Below, one piece after another: positions 35,482-45,161 of a stretch of 64,000 nucleotides of DNA. A program made the position numbers and the translations under genes. The notes below the pieces were generated by a model, which was not told the origin of the DNA, ran no database searches, and was given only the letters and a program-made list of their open reading frames with translations. Within the stretch, counting starts at the first letter, position 1, and every line of letters starts with the position of its first letter. This DNA is from Rhizobiaceae bacterium (GTDB lineage Bacteria > Pseudomonadota > Alphaproteobacteria > Rhizobiales > Rhizobiaceae). The stretch covers positions 53,051 to 117,050 of the forward strand of contig JAMLJA010000016.1 of assembly GCA_023953905.1 (NCBI GenBank). The letters are read 5' to 3'.

Positions 35482-35828
35482 CGGTCCTGTCCGGCGATCA
35501 TTGACCGGGTCCGGAATGCCTGACAGGAGGGAAATTCGAGAGCGCTCAGCACGACGGCCGTCTGGCAGGTGCGTCGTGAGTACGCTTCATCCCACCCAGC
35601 ACCATGATCTCGATGCCGAAGTCCTGATCAATCGTCTTCCTGAGAATGGCCTCACGTCGATCAGCTTCTTGAGCAGGGTGTGAACAGCCGCTCGACCGGC
35701 TAGCAAGCCCAACGCCGGCTGCCACCGATCGCTTCGAATGGAGCAACAGGTATCATTCTGGAACACGACCCGCGCTTTCACGTTGTCGTTCAGGCTTTTC
35801 TAAGTCTGCGACATCGGGAGACGTTAGT
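35482..35828. other. Intergenic region, no recognised gene
   Basis: 347 bp between the ubiX-like and mscS-like genes. A minus-strand frame across 35546-35746 (ending GIEIMVLGGMKRTHDA) is open but matches no family I know. It may be a coding remnant. Confidence 0.4.
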
Positions 35829-36857
35829 GTGAAAGCCTTTGCCCAGACATCCTCTCAGACGCCGGCCTCAACTGCCAGCCCACAGCCCGGTGCGCCCGAA
35901 ACTATAGATCAGGCAGTCACTCTCGATCCCGCTTTCGTGCTTGGAAAGATCGAGTCCTGGATCATTGGCTTCCAGAAACTCTTGCCCAACATAGGCGTCG
36001 CGATCGTCCTGTTTGGAATTTTCGTTCTTGTGGGAATGGGTGTCAAACGAGGCGTTCATGTGTGGGCGCGGCGTCGCGATCGCGGCAACCTTGGCGAGGT
36101 GCTGGGCTCGTTCCTGCGCTGGCTCGTCATTTTGGCCGGCGCACTGATCGCGCTTACGATCGTGATCCCATCGCTCAAACCCGGCGATCTTGTCGCGGGA
36201 CTTGGCATAGGCTCCGTCGCCATCGGTTTTGCGTTCAAGGATATCTTGCAGAACTGGCTGGCCGGTTTGCTGTTGCTACTTCGCCAGCCGTTTCGTCCCA
36301 ACGACCAAATAGTCGTCAATGGCTTCGAGGGGACAGTACAGCGCATTGAGACACGCGCCACCATCATCAGAACCTACGACGGTCGTCAGGTCATCCTGCC
36401 CAATTCCGATGTCTATTCCAACGCCGTTGTCGTCAACACTGCGCATGAATCTCGGCGCTCAGAATACGATGTCGGGATAGGATACGGCGATTCCATCGAT
36501 GTCGCGCGAGAAGTGATCCTGGAGGCCATATCAGGAATTGAAGGCATTGAAAGCGCTACAAAGCCGGAGGTTCTGGTCTGGGATCTGGCCGCTTCCACCG
36601 TCAATCTTCGCGTTCGTTGGTGGACCAATTCGCTGCGCACCGATGTTGTTCATGTGCGCTCGAAGGTCCTGGAGGCCGTCAAGAAGGCACTTGATGCAGC
36701 AGGCATAGACATGCCCTTCGAAACGCAAGTCATGCTGCTCCACGATCAGACCGAGGAAACGGATGGCGAGCGTGGCGCTCAGCGCGAGGGATGGCCCAAG
36801 AAGGCTGACAACCAATCCTCGTCCGGGCTCGAAGCACGTCGCAAAAAGAATCCGTGA
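35829..36857 (+). CDS. MscS-type small-conductance mechanosensitive channel
   Basis: 342 residues, GTG start. It has three transmembrane segments, of which TM3 and the beta domain are diagnostic: GLGIGSVAIGFAFKDILQNWLAG then RPFRPNDQIVV-like strand and EGTVQRIETRATIIRTYDGRQVILPNS. It opens on membrane tension to release solutes during hypo-osmotic shock. A charged C-terminal tail of about 40 residues is appended. Its neighbours do not suggest a catabolic role. Confidence 0.9.
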   Translation: MKAFAQTSSQTPASTASPQPGAPETIDQAVTLDPAFVLGKIESWIIGFQKLLPNIGVAIVLFGIFVLVGMGVKRGVHVWARRRDRGNLGEVLGSFLRWLVILAGALIALTIVIPSLKPGDLVAGLGIGSVAIGFAFKDILQNWLAGLLLLLRQPFRPNDQIVVNGFEGTVQRIETRATIIRTYDGRQVILPNSDVYSNAVVVNTAHESRRSEYDVGIGYGDSIDVAREVILEAISGIEGIESATKPEVLVWDLAASTVNLRVRWWTNSLRTDVVHVRSKVLEAVKKALDAAGIDMPFETQVMLLHDQTEETDGERGAQREGWPKKADNQSSSGLEARRKKNP

Positions 36858-36982
36858 AACTGCTCCAAGAGCTGCGACAGTTCATAGAAATCCAGTCAGG
36901 CCAGAACGATGCGCACTCTATCACATCGTAGACAAGGGCATCGACAATCCGCGCAGTGAGGAGGCGATAAAGCTCGCCGTCC

Positions 36983-38701
36983 TCATGCGGCCTTTGTGTC
37001 GTTTGGCGGATGCCCGTACGAACCCTCCTGCAAGGATTCGAACAAGGCGGCATGGTTGCGCAGGTAGCGTGACTGCACGATTTGGCCCTTGTCCGACAGT
37101 TCGCCGCGAGCGCGGTCGGCGGGCGCAGCGGCAATGGCGAAGCGGGCGATGCGCGTGGAAGCGCCGGCCTGGGCCGCGTTCCAGTTGGCGAGCCGCGCCG
37201 AAAGGTCCGCGACCAACCCCGGACTGCTGGCGGGCGCGGCGGCGAAGACCAGAGCCACCAGCCGCTCGCGGTTCTCGCCGCCCACCACGACATCGGCCAC
37301 CAGCGGCGCGCATTGGGCGATCAACCCCGCACGCAGCGACCCGGTGCGCACCTTGACGCCGCTCGACAATTTGAAGTCCTCGGCCAGCCGGCCATCGAAA
37401 CCGAAGACCTTAATGCCGTCGGCGCGCGCGCGCAGCATTGCGGCGTCGCCGGTCCGGTAGAAGCCGCGTGCGTCAAGTGGCAACAGCCGTCGCTCGCCGC
37501 CGACGAGATAGCAGGGCGCAACGTTGGGGCCGGCGACAGTGAGTTCGGTTCGCCCGTCCGCCTCGCCCAGCACGATCCGGTGACCGGGCAGCGGAATGCC
37601 AAGCTCACCCGGACGTTCGAGCGGAGCCGGCGAGAGGCAGATCGTCGAGGCGGCCTCGGTCGCCCCGTAGCCCGACAGAATCTCGAAGCCTCCGTGCCGG
37701 TCGCGAAAGGCAGCCAGCCTTGCCCAGAGATCCGCGTCGATGCCGGCGCCTGCAAAGAAGATAGCCCTCAGCCGGCGCAGGAAGGCGGCGGTCGCGCGCG
37801 CGTCGCCCTCCAGCCGATCGAGCAGCAGCCTCAACCCCAGCGGCACGGCAATATGCAGCGTCGGCTGAACCGCCTCCATCAGCGCCACCGTCGCCGCCAT
37901 CGTGTCCGGCCCCGGTGGAGCGTCGACATGCAGCGTGCCGCCGTTCCAGACCATCTTGAAGATGTTGTCGAGCCCGCCGAAGACGTGATGCCATGGCAGC
38001 CAGTCGATCAGCACGGGTGCGTTGGAGATGAACGGCCACATGGCCGCGATCGCAGCCTGGTTGGACGAGATCATGCCTCGCGTGATCGGCACGCCCTTGG
38101 CTGCTCCCGTGCTGCCGGAGGTGAAGAAGATGGCGGCCCAGTCGTCCGGCGCGGCGGGCGCGTCGTCATTGTCGCCATCGGCCAGCGCGGTGCCGCCCGC
38201 CTGCACGAGTTCGCCGATCACAACCGCGCCGAGCCTTTCGATGGACGGATGCCCCTCCGGCGCAACAAGAAGTTTGGGGGCAGCGACATCGAGAAAGGGC
38301 TTCGTCGCTTCGCTTGCCATGCCGTCGCGGAACGGGAAGGGCGGCAGCGCGACGTGAACGAAACCCCCGACGAGGCAGGCGAGCTTGAGTAACAGCGCGT
38401 CGATGCCGGCCGGGGCCAGCGTGGCGACGACGTCACCGCGGGCGAGGCCGAAACGGCCGGCCAGAAGCGCCCGCAATGCCCGCGCCCGCGCCAGGGCCTC
38501 GCCATATGTGATGGTTCGCCGGCCGTCTCCCGCCGGCTCACTCAGCAGAGGGTGGTCCGGCCGCTCCGCCGCCCAGTGGCGCAGGCGGTCAAGCACATCC
38601 GGGCGGTCATCCGGCAGGGGGATGGAGTTGGCATAGGCGATCGTGCCGTCGTCGAGCCGCCGCTCCACGAGTTTCATGCCGGACGCGAACAGTTCCGTCA
38701 T
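36983..38701 (-). CDS. Feruloyl-CoA synthase-like adenylate-forming ligase
   Basis: 572 residues of the AMP-binding superfamily: A-box FFTSGSTGAAKGVP near residue 195, LIDWLPWHHVFGG, YGATEAAS near 345 and the C-terminal FGFDGRLAEDFKLSSGVKV. The last replaces the usual hinge and is what I associate with feruloyl-CoA synthases. It would activate a hydroxycinnamate or similar aryl acid with ATP and CoA. Its ATG overlaps the gntR-like stop (ATGA), so it is cotranscribed with its regulator. GC content appears higher here than in the 9-35 kb cluster. Confidence 0.8.
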   Translation of the reverse strand: MTELFASGMKLVERRLDDGTIAYANSIPLPDDRPDVLDRLRHWAAERPDHPLLSEPAGDGRRTITYGEALARARALRALLAGRFGLARGDVVATLAPAGIDALLLKLACLVGGFVHVALPPFPFRDGMASEATKPFLDVAAPKLLVAPEGHPSIERLGAVVIGELVQAGGTALADGDNDDAPAAPDDWAAIFFTSGSTGAAKGVPITRGMISSNQAAIAAMWPFISNAPVLIDWLPWHHVFGGLDNIFKMVWNGGTLHVDAPPGPDTMAATVALMEAVQPTLHIAVPLGLRLLLDRLEGDARATAAFLRRLRAIFFAGAGIDADLWARLAAFRDRHGGFEILSGYGATEAASTICLSPAPLERPGELGIPLPGHRIVLGEADGRTELTVAGPNVAPCYLVGGERRLLPLDARGFYRTGDAAMLRARADGIKVFGFDGRLAEDFKLSSGVKVRTGSLRAGLIAQCAPLVADVVVGGENRERLVALVFAAAPASSPGLVADLSARLANWNAAQAGASTRIARFAIAAAPADRARGELSDKGQIVQSRYLRNHAALFESLQEGSYGHPPNDTKAA

Positions 38702-39459
38702 CGGCTCTCGCGCCGCCTCGCCGGTTCGACCAGGCGAGCCGACAGCGCCTTTTCGTAGACGCTCGACTGGTATGCGATCAGCTCTTCGAAGGCGGCCGTC
38801 GCCGCAGTGGCGTTGTGTTGGCGCAGCGCCTCGAGAATGTCGGCATGCAGCGCCACCACGCGGCCGCGCTCACGGAACTGGAAGGAGATCATGTTGGTGG
38901 CGGGGATCAGCGAGTCGTTCACCACCAGCATGATGAAGCGGATCTCGTTGTTGCCGGAAGCCTGGGCGATGGCATGGTGGAAGGCGACGTCGAGCCGGCA
39001 GAACTCCTCGTCGGAAATGTCGTCGCGCTCGAAGGCCGCGAGTGTTGCCTCGATCGTCTCGATATCCTGGCGCGTCGCCCGCTCGGCGGCGAGCTGAACG
39101 CAGGTGCGGCCAAGCAGAAGCCGCGCCTCGACAATCTCCGACAGGCCGAACACACCCAGCCCGACGAACCACGTCGTCATCTCCTGCAACATCTGGCTGG
39201 CCACCGTCAGCGAGGGCGTGTTGACGAAAACCCCGCCATTCGGACCGCGCTTCGACCGGACCAGCTTCTTGGCGGCGAGTATTTTCAGCGCTTCGCGAAC
39301 TGTCGGTTGCGAGACCCCGAATCGCTGGGCGATCTCGGCTTCCGACGGCAGCCTTTCCTCGACACTCAGCGTGCCCCGCACGATCTCCTGTTGCAGCGCA
39401 GTCGCGATCTGCCGCGCCAAGCTCTTGGTCGCCTGAATTTCTGGTTTGGCGTCCTCCAT
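38698..39459 (-). CDS. GntR family regulator, FadR/FCD subfamily
   Basis: 253 residues from the ATG at 39459 (GAGAGGG upstream). N-terminal winged helix (RLPSEAEIAQRFGVSQPTVREALKIL, residues about 30-70) and an all-helical FCD ligand domain with metal-type residues (DVAFHHAIAQASGN near 150; HADILEALRQHN near 210). It likely represses itself, the ligase and/or the divergent ABC operon in response to an acid. A candidate site is at 39527-39536. Confidence 0.88.
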   Translation of the reverse strand: MEDAKPEIQATKSLARQIATALQQEIVRGTLSVEERLPSEAEIAQRFGVSQPTVREALKILAAKKLVRSKRGPNGGVFVNTPSLTVASQMLQEMTTWFVGLGVFGLSEIVEARLLLGRTCVQLAAERATRQDIETIEATLAAFERDDISDEEFCRLDVAFHHAIAQASGNNEIRFIMLVVNDSLIPATNMISFQFRERGRVVALHADILEALRQHNATAATAAFEELIAYQSSVYEKALSARLVEPARRRESR

Positions 39460-39526
39460 GAGGATCCCTCTCGCTCCCTGTTTCTTCTTGTATCGGTATT
39501 TCAATATTACAATGTCGAATTTGTTG

Positions 39527-39536
39527 ACCACATGGT
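39527..39536. promoter_or_regulatory. Candidate GntR operator, palindrome ACCACATGGT
   Basis: A 10-bp near-perfect palindrome (ACCA-N2-TGGT) in the AT-rich divergent region between the gntR-like and binding-protein genes, adjacent to TTGTTGAC. FadR-subfamily sites commonly contain TGGT/ACCA halves. No biochemical evidence. Confidence 0.4.
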
Positions 39537-39634
39537 AAAAAGATGCAAGCGTTCCAATCAATCCGGCTTGCGCTCCATCCCTCGCGCGGCAGGCGAAAAA
39601 GACAACTTCGACGGGAACATGGGAGACGGATTGG

Positions 39635-40669
39635 ATGAAACTCACACGACGTGAATTCGCGGTCGGCATGTCGGCCGCTCTCGCAACCATGAGCCTACCC
39701 CGCCTCGCGGCGGCGCAGCAGACGCTGGTGGTGCCGACCTATGGCGGGCTCTGGGCCAAATTCTGGGAGGAACAGCTCCTGCCGGGATTCACCGCGGCTA
39801 CCGGTATCCAGCCGCAGCTTGACGTCGGGCTCGGACGCGATTTCGTGGCCAAGATCCGGGCTGGCGGCGACAAGTCGCCCTACTCGATCTTCATGGGCAA
39901 TGAAAACATTGCCGCAATGCTGCGCGCCGAAGGCTTCTTCGAGCCCTTCGATCTCGCCAAACTGCCGAACGCGCCCAAGGTGTATCCGCAATTCGTCAAC
40001 GAGAACGCGTCGGGAATCCGCGCCATCATCTCGCCGATCGGGCTCGCCTATCGGACCGATCTGGTCAAGACGCCGCCAACGAGCTGGACCGACCTCTGGG
40101 AGAACCCCGAGTTCAAAGGCAAGACCGGCCTCTATCAGATCGGCAACACCGGCGCTGTGCTCTTCCTGCGTCTCGTGGGCGAGATCTACGGCTCCGGCCC
40201 GGACGACTTCGACACCGCCTTTGCCAAGATCAAGGAACTCCTGCCTTTCACCCAGGCCTCATGGAGCGGCGAGGTCGCGACCCAGCTTATCCGCGGCGAC
40301 GCGATCATCGCTCCGGTCGACTGGACCGAGATCATGGTGCTTCAGGACAAGGGCGCTCCGGTCGCCATTGTCGCGCCGAAGGAAGGCGTCCTGGCCTTCG
40401 AGCAGTCGTTCAACCTGGTGAAGACCGGCGCGGAGAAGGATGCCGCCCACGCCTATCTGAACTACATGATCGACGCCAAGGTGCAGGAGGACATGGCCAA
40501 GGCCTTCTATACCTCGCCCTGCAATGTCGACTCGAAGGTCGATGCGGCTCTGGCCGAACGCACGCCCATCGTGGGCGAGCGCATGTCTGAGATCAAGTCG
40601 TTCAACTGGGACAGCTACGTAGACAAGGCGCCCGAGATCGCCGACCGCTGGAATCGCGAGATGGCCTGA
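39635..40669 (+). CDS. ABC transporter substrate-binding protein (PotD-like) with Tat signal
   Basis: 344 residues beginning MKLTRREFAVGMSAALATM, a twin-arginine signal cleaved after about residue 27 (LAAAQQ). The body is an extracellular solute-binding protein of the spermidine/putrescine type (VVPTYGGLWAKFWEEQ, GNENIAAML, SPIGLAYRTDLV, PVDWTEIMVLQDKG). First gene of a four-gene importer operon divergent from gntR. The ligand may be an aromatic acid handled by the adjacent CoA ligase. Confidence 0.88.
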   Translation: MKLTRREFAVGMSAALATMSLPRLAAAQQTLVVPTYGGLWAKFWEEQLLPGFTAATGIQPQLDVGLGRDFVAKIRAGGDKSPYSIFMGNENIAAMLRAEGFFEPFDLAKLPNAPKVYPQFVNENASGIRAIISPIGLAYRTDLVKTPPTSWTDLWENPEFKGKTGLYQIGNTGAVLFLRLVGEIYGSGPDDFDTAFAKIKELLPFTQASWSGEVATQLIRGDAIIAPVDWTEIMVLQDKGAPVAIVAPKEGVLAFEQSFNLVKTGAEKDAAHAYLNYMIDAKVQEDMAKAFYTSPCNVDSKVDAALAERTPIVGERMSEIKSFNWDSYVDKAPEIADRWNREMA

Positions 40670-40743
40670 GCGGCCGCGTCCACAACCATCTGGCCGGGAG
40701 GCAAACATGCCTCTCGGCATTCCTACCCTAGCGAGGCCACCGG

Positions 40744-41810
<1,067 letters not shown>

Positions 41811-41814
<4 letters not shown>

Positions 41815-42692
41815 GCGCGCAGGCTCCCGCGCGCGTCGAAAGCTCAGGCCGGGGCTCGGGCACCTGGATGGTGGTGCCGGCGCTTGCCCTCCTGGTGCTG
41901 TTCTTCGCCCTGCCCTATCTGAGCATCCTCACCATGAGCCTGCGCGAGGCGTCAACGCGGGCCGTCTATGCCGACGGTTTTACCATCGCCCACTACACCA
42001 CGGCGCTGGGCGATGGCTTCATCTGGGGGATACTCGGCCGCACGCTGATGATTGGCACCATCGTCACCGTGCTGGCGCTGCTGCTCGGCTATCCGGTTGC
42101 CTATCATCTGGCCAGGTCTCGCTCGCGCTGGACCAGCCTGCTCTACATCTTCGTGCTGTCGCCGTTACTGGTCGGGCTGGTGGTGCGCACCTTCGCGTGG
42201 ATGATCATCCTGTCCAACAACGGCGTCGCAAACCAGGCGCTACGTGGGTTGGGGCTGATCGATTTCCCCCTGCAGCTGATGAACAACACGCTGGGTGTCA
42301 CCATCGCGCTGACCCACGTCTTCCTGCCCTTTATTATCCTGCCGCTTCTCGGCAACCTCCAGGCCATCAGCCCCGACCTCGCCATGGCCTCGCGCTCGCT
42401 CGGCGCCTCGCGGCTGCGCACCTTCCTGAAGGTAACGCTGCCGCTCTCCCTGCCCGGCATCCAGGCCGGCACGATTCTCGTCTTCGTGCTCTCGATCAGC
42501 GCTTATGTGACCCCGGCCATGTTGGGCGGCTCGGGCGGGCGCACCATGTCGGTGCTCGTGGTGCAGTACCTGATCGACAGTTTCCGCTGGCCCGCCGGCG
42601 CCGCGCTCGCCATCATCATGGCTTCGGTCGCCATCATCTTCGTCAGCCTCTATCTGCGCCTCACGGCGCGCGCCATGCGGAGGCTGCCATGA
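41811..42692 (+). CDS. ABC transporter permease (PotB-like)
   Basis: 293 residues with six predicted transmembrane helices and an EAA loop (MASRSLGASRLRTFLKVTLPLSLPGI). It overlaps the ATPase upstream and the second permease downstream by 4 bp each. Confidence 0.9.
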
Positions 42693-43495
42693 GCTCCGTC
42701 GACAAGACGATCTGGGACCGCCTCTTCCTTGTGCTTGTGGGCGCGATCTACATCTTCCTGATGTTTCCGATCGTGCTTGTGATGCTGCTCTCGTTCAATT
42801 CGGGCGAATTCCTAGCCTTCCCACTCGAAGGCTTTTCACTGCGCTGGTTCGAGTCGCTCTTTTCCAACAAGCGCTTCCTCGACGCGACGCTCTACTCCGT
42901 GCGGATCGCGGCGATCTCGACCATCGTAAACGGCGTCATCGGCACGCTGGCGGCAATCTACGTGGCGCGCCACGCCAGGACCGGAGCCCGCAACTGGCTG
43001 CGCGTCCTGATGACCGGTCCGCTGCTCGTCCCGGAGATCCTGACCGCCATCGCGCTGCTCTTCTTCTTTTACGAGATCGGCGTTGGCACCGACTATTCGA
43101 TCGGCATCCAGATTGGCCACATCGTCGTGACCTTTCCCTATGTCTTTCTCAACGTCTCTTCGGCGCTGTTCAATTTCGACCGGTCGCAGGAGGAGGCAGC
43201 GCGCAGTCTTGGCGCCGGCCCGTGGATGGTGTTCCGGCGTGTGACATTGCCGGCGATCAAGCCGGGCATCATCACCGGCTGCCTGTTCTGCTTCGTCATC
43301 TCCTTCGACATCTTCAACATTTCGCTCCTGCTGAAATCCCTGGGCAACAACACGCTGCCGCTGGAGCTGTTCGATTATCTCCGCTTCAATTTCGATCCCA
43401 CGGCCGCGGCGATCGCCTCGCTGAGCATTTTCCTGACCTTCGCGGCAATCCTGATCATCGACCGGACGGTCGGCCTCCGCTCGCTGCGATTCTAA
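42689..43495 (+). CDS. ABC transporter permease (PotC-like)
   Basis: 268 residues from the ATG at 42689, overlapping the previous stop (ATGA); the open frame extending upstream to 41780 is a shadow of the PotB-like gene. Six helices with EAA loop EEAARSLGAGPWMVFRRVTLPAIKPGI. Last gene of the importer operon, followed by a hairpin. Confidence 0.9.
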   Translation: MSSVDKTIWDRLFLVLVGAIYIFLMFPIVLVMLLSFNSGEFLAFPLEGFSLRWFESLFSNKRFLDATLYSVRIAAISTIVNGVIGTLAAIYVARHARTGARNWLRVLMTGPLLVPEILTAIALLFFFYEIGVGTDYSIGIQIGHIVVTFPYVFLNVSSALFNFDRSQEEAARSLGAGPWMVFRRVTLPAIKPGIITGCLFCFVISFDIFNISLLLKSLGNNTLPLELFDYLRFNFDPTAAAIASLSIFLTFAAILIIDRTVGLRSLRF

Positions 43496-43506
43496 GCGGG
43501 CGCCTT

Positions 43507-43529
43507 GCGCCGACGGAGACCGTCGGCGC
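43507..43529. terminator. Hairpin between convergent permease and crotonase genes
   Basis: Perfect 10-bp stem GCGCCGACGG/CCGTCGGCGC with loop AGA. T-runs on either side are weak, so it may act bidirectionally with moderate strength. Confidence 0.55.
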
Positions 43530-43548
43530 AGTCGCTTTCACGCGAGCT

Positions 43549-44358
43549 TCAGTCGAGATCGCGGAATGGCTTCTCTCGGATGGCGAGGAATTCCTTGAGA
43601 CTGTGGTCCTTGAGCAGCCGCATCCAGTGCCGGCCCTCGTCGGAACCATGCAGGATCGCCGTGGTCTCGCGGTTGTAAATCCAGGAACTGCCGAGCCCGG
43701 AAGTCTCCTGCTGGTGATTGAGCGCCGCCTTGGCGAACTTGATCGCCGCCCCCGGCATGCGCGCGCATTTGCGTGCCAGCTTCTCGCTTTCCTCCTTCAG
43801 CCGATCAAGCGGCACCGCCATGTTGACGAGGTGGATGCGTTCGGCCTCGCGGCCGTCGATGAGATCGCCGGTATACATCAGACGCCGGGCATGGATCATC
43901 GGCACGGTCCAGGGCAGCATCAACGTCGGCGGTGCCGAGACGTGGCGCACCTCCGGTTCGCCAAGCAGCGCGTCCTCTGCGGCGATGGTCATGTCGCAAC
44001 ACATCATCAGTTCGAGACCGCCCGCCAGCGCATAGCCATTCACCGCTGCGATGATCGGCAGCGGCGCTTCGCGGATCAATGCCATTCGGCGCATGTTGGC
44101 GCCGATGTCTTCTCGCCACCGCTCGGCGTCCATTTCAAAATCCTCGCCGCCGAGGTCGAAGCCGGTGGTAAAGGCGCGGCCGGCGCCCGTAATGATGACG
44201 GCGCGCACGTCCGGGTCCTTCACCGCCCGCACGACAGCGGCCTCGAGGGCATCGCCCAGCGCCTGGTTCATCGCGTTCATCTTGTCGGGCCGGTTGAGCG
44301 TCAGCGTAACGAACGCATCCTCACTGTCCTTTTCCCACAGCACCACGTCGTCGCTCAT
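43549..44358 (-). CDS. Enoyl-CoA hydratase/isomerase (crotonase) family protein
   Basis: 269 residues: NRPDKMNAMNQAL, oxyanion loop ITGAGRAFTTGFDLGG near residue 65, AAVNGYALAGGLELMMCCDMTIAAEDALLGEPEV with the two glutamate positions near 120 and 140. It hydrates or isomerises an enoyl-CoA, a plausible partner of the feruloyl-CoA synthase-like ligase on the other side of the importer. It is not closely related in sequence to the HCHL-like enzyme at 15948-16796. Confidence 0.87.
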   Translation of the reverse strand: MSDDVVLWEKDSEDAFVTLTLNRPDKMNAMNQALGDALEAAVVRAVKDPDVRAVIITGAGRAFTTGFDLGGEDFEMDAERWREDIGANMRRMALIREAPLPIIAAVNGYALAGGLELMMCCDMTIAAEDALLGEPEVRHVSAPPTLMLPWTVPMIHARRLMYTGDLIDGREAERIHLVNMAVPLDRLKEESEKLARKCARMPGAAIKFAKAALNHQQETSGLGSSWIYNRETTAILHGSDEGRHWMRLLKDHSLKEFLAIREKPFRDLD

Positions 44359-45161
44359 CGCCGTCTCCTTATTGTCATCTATTCAATCTCAACTACCACG
44401 CACCTACACTCGGCTCGGCCAGGATATGCGCCGCGACTTCCCGCAGGCGACGCATCGGCTCCATGGGGTCTTGTTCGGCCAGCCGGTCGCGGTCGATCTG
44501 GCCGGCGAACATGGCCCATGCGCACTCCGGACATGCCATCGGGACCATCACAAATCAGCGCCGATCAGCGTCGCGATGCGCAGGATTTGCGGCATCCCCG
44601 TGTTCGGCAGGTCGGCGTCGCCACGCACACCCGGCCTCCCATGATGAATGCAAGAGTGGTGTCGGCAACCTGCCGGGCCACCACATCTTGCACAACGTTC
44701 TCGTACTCGATCGCCATGCGTCCTCGACAAGTCCCAATCCGCCGCCGCACGCGGCTTAAATCGTGGCAACCGGAAGCTGTTTTTAAGTCACTATTAAGAA
44801 TATAGGTTTGACAAATATTACAAGGAAAATATGCCCCTGCATGATCCCGACAGGTCATTGGCCCGGCCGCTCGGGAGCCATCCAAACAGCAAACGCTGGC
44901 TGTTTATTGGAACCCCGGGACGGGCTGGACCCGGGGCTTGATATGTCGATGATTGCTCGATCGGGTTTGGAGATATGGCATCTTTCAGATGCTGAGTGGC
45001 TTAAGCGAACGCTGTATCCTGGCAAGCTTCTGGCGTCCGGCAGGGTCGGCGAGGCTGCGCCTTGAAACCGGCCGGTTCCTCAACCCAAGGCGACGTCATC
45101 GAACTTGAACTTGAAGGAACTGACCCTTTGGATGCTGTCGATTCTTTTGAGCCGACCTGCC
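44359..45161. other. Gene-poor region with decayed coding remnants
   Basis: About 800 bp between the crotonase and molybdenum hydroxylase genes with no intact gene. The minus strand holds short protein-like pieces around 44390-44720 (listed separately). The plus-strand frame at 44808-45065 has no recognisable features. Confidence 0.5.
44390..44720 (-). pseudogene. Remnant of unidentified protein gene(s), frameshifted
   Basis: On the minus strand a start MAIEYENVVQDVVARQV-DTTLAFIMGG near 44717 looks like a genuine protein beginning but loses its frame. A different frame continues PGVRGDADLPNTGMPQILRIATLIGADL to 44548. A further frame gives MACPECAWAMFAG-IDRDRLAEQDPMEPMRRLREVAAHILAEP to about 44395. 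The first part faintly recalls the N terminus of thiamine-diphosphate enzymes; that identification is weak. Confidence 0.35.

Noticed and set aside
35546..35746. 66-codon minus-strand frame between ubiX and mscS
   Set aside because: No recognisable domain, no ribosome-binding site and no operon context; left as an unannotated intergenic region.
43222..44805. 527-codon plus-strand frame
   Set aside because: It runs from inside the PotC-like gene through the antisense of the crotonase gene; the translation is compositionally biased and lacks domains.
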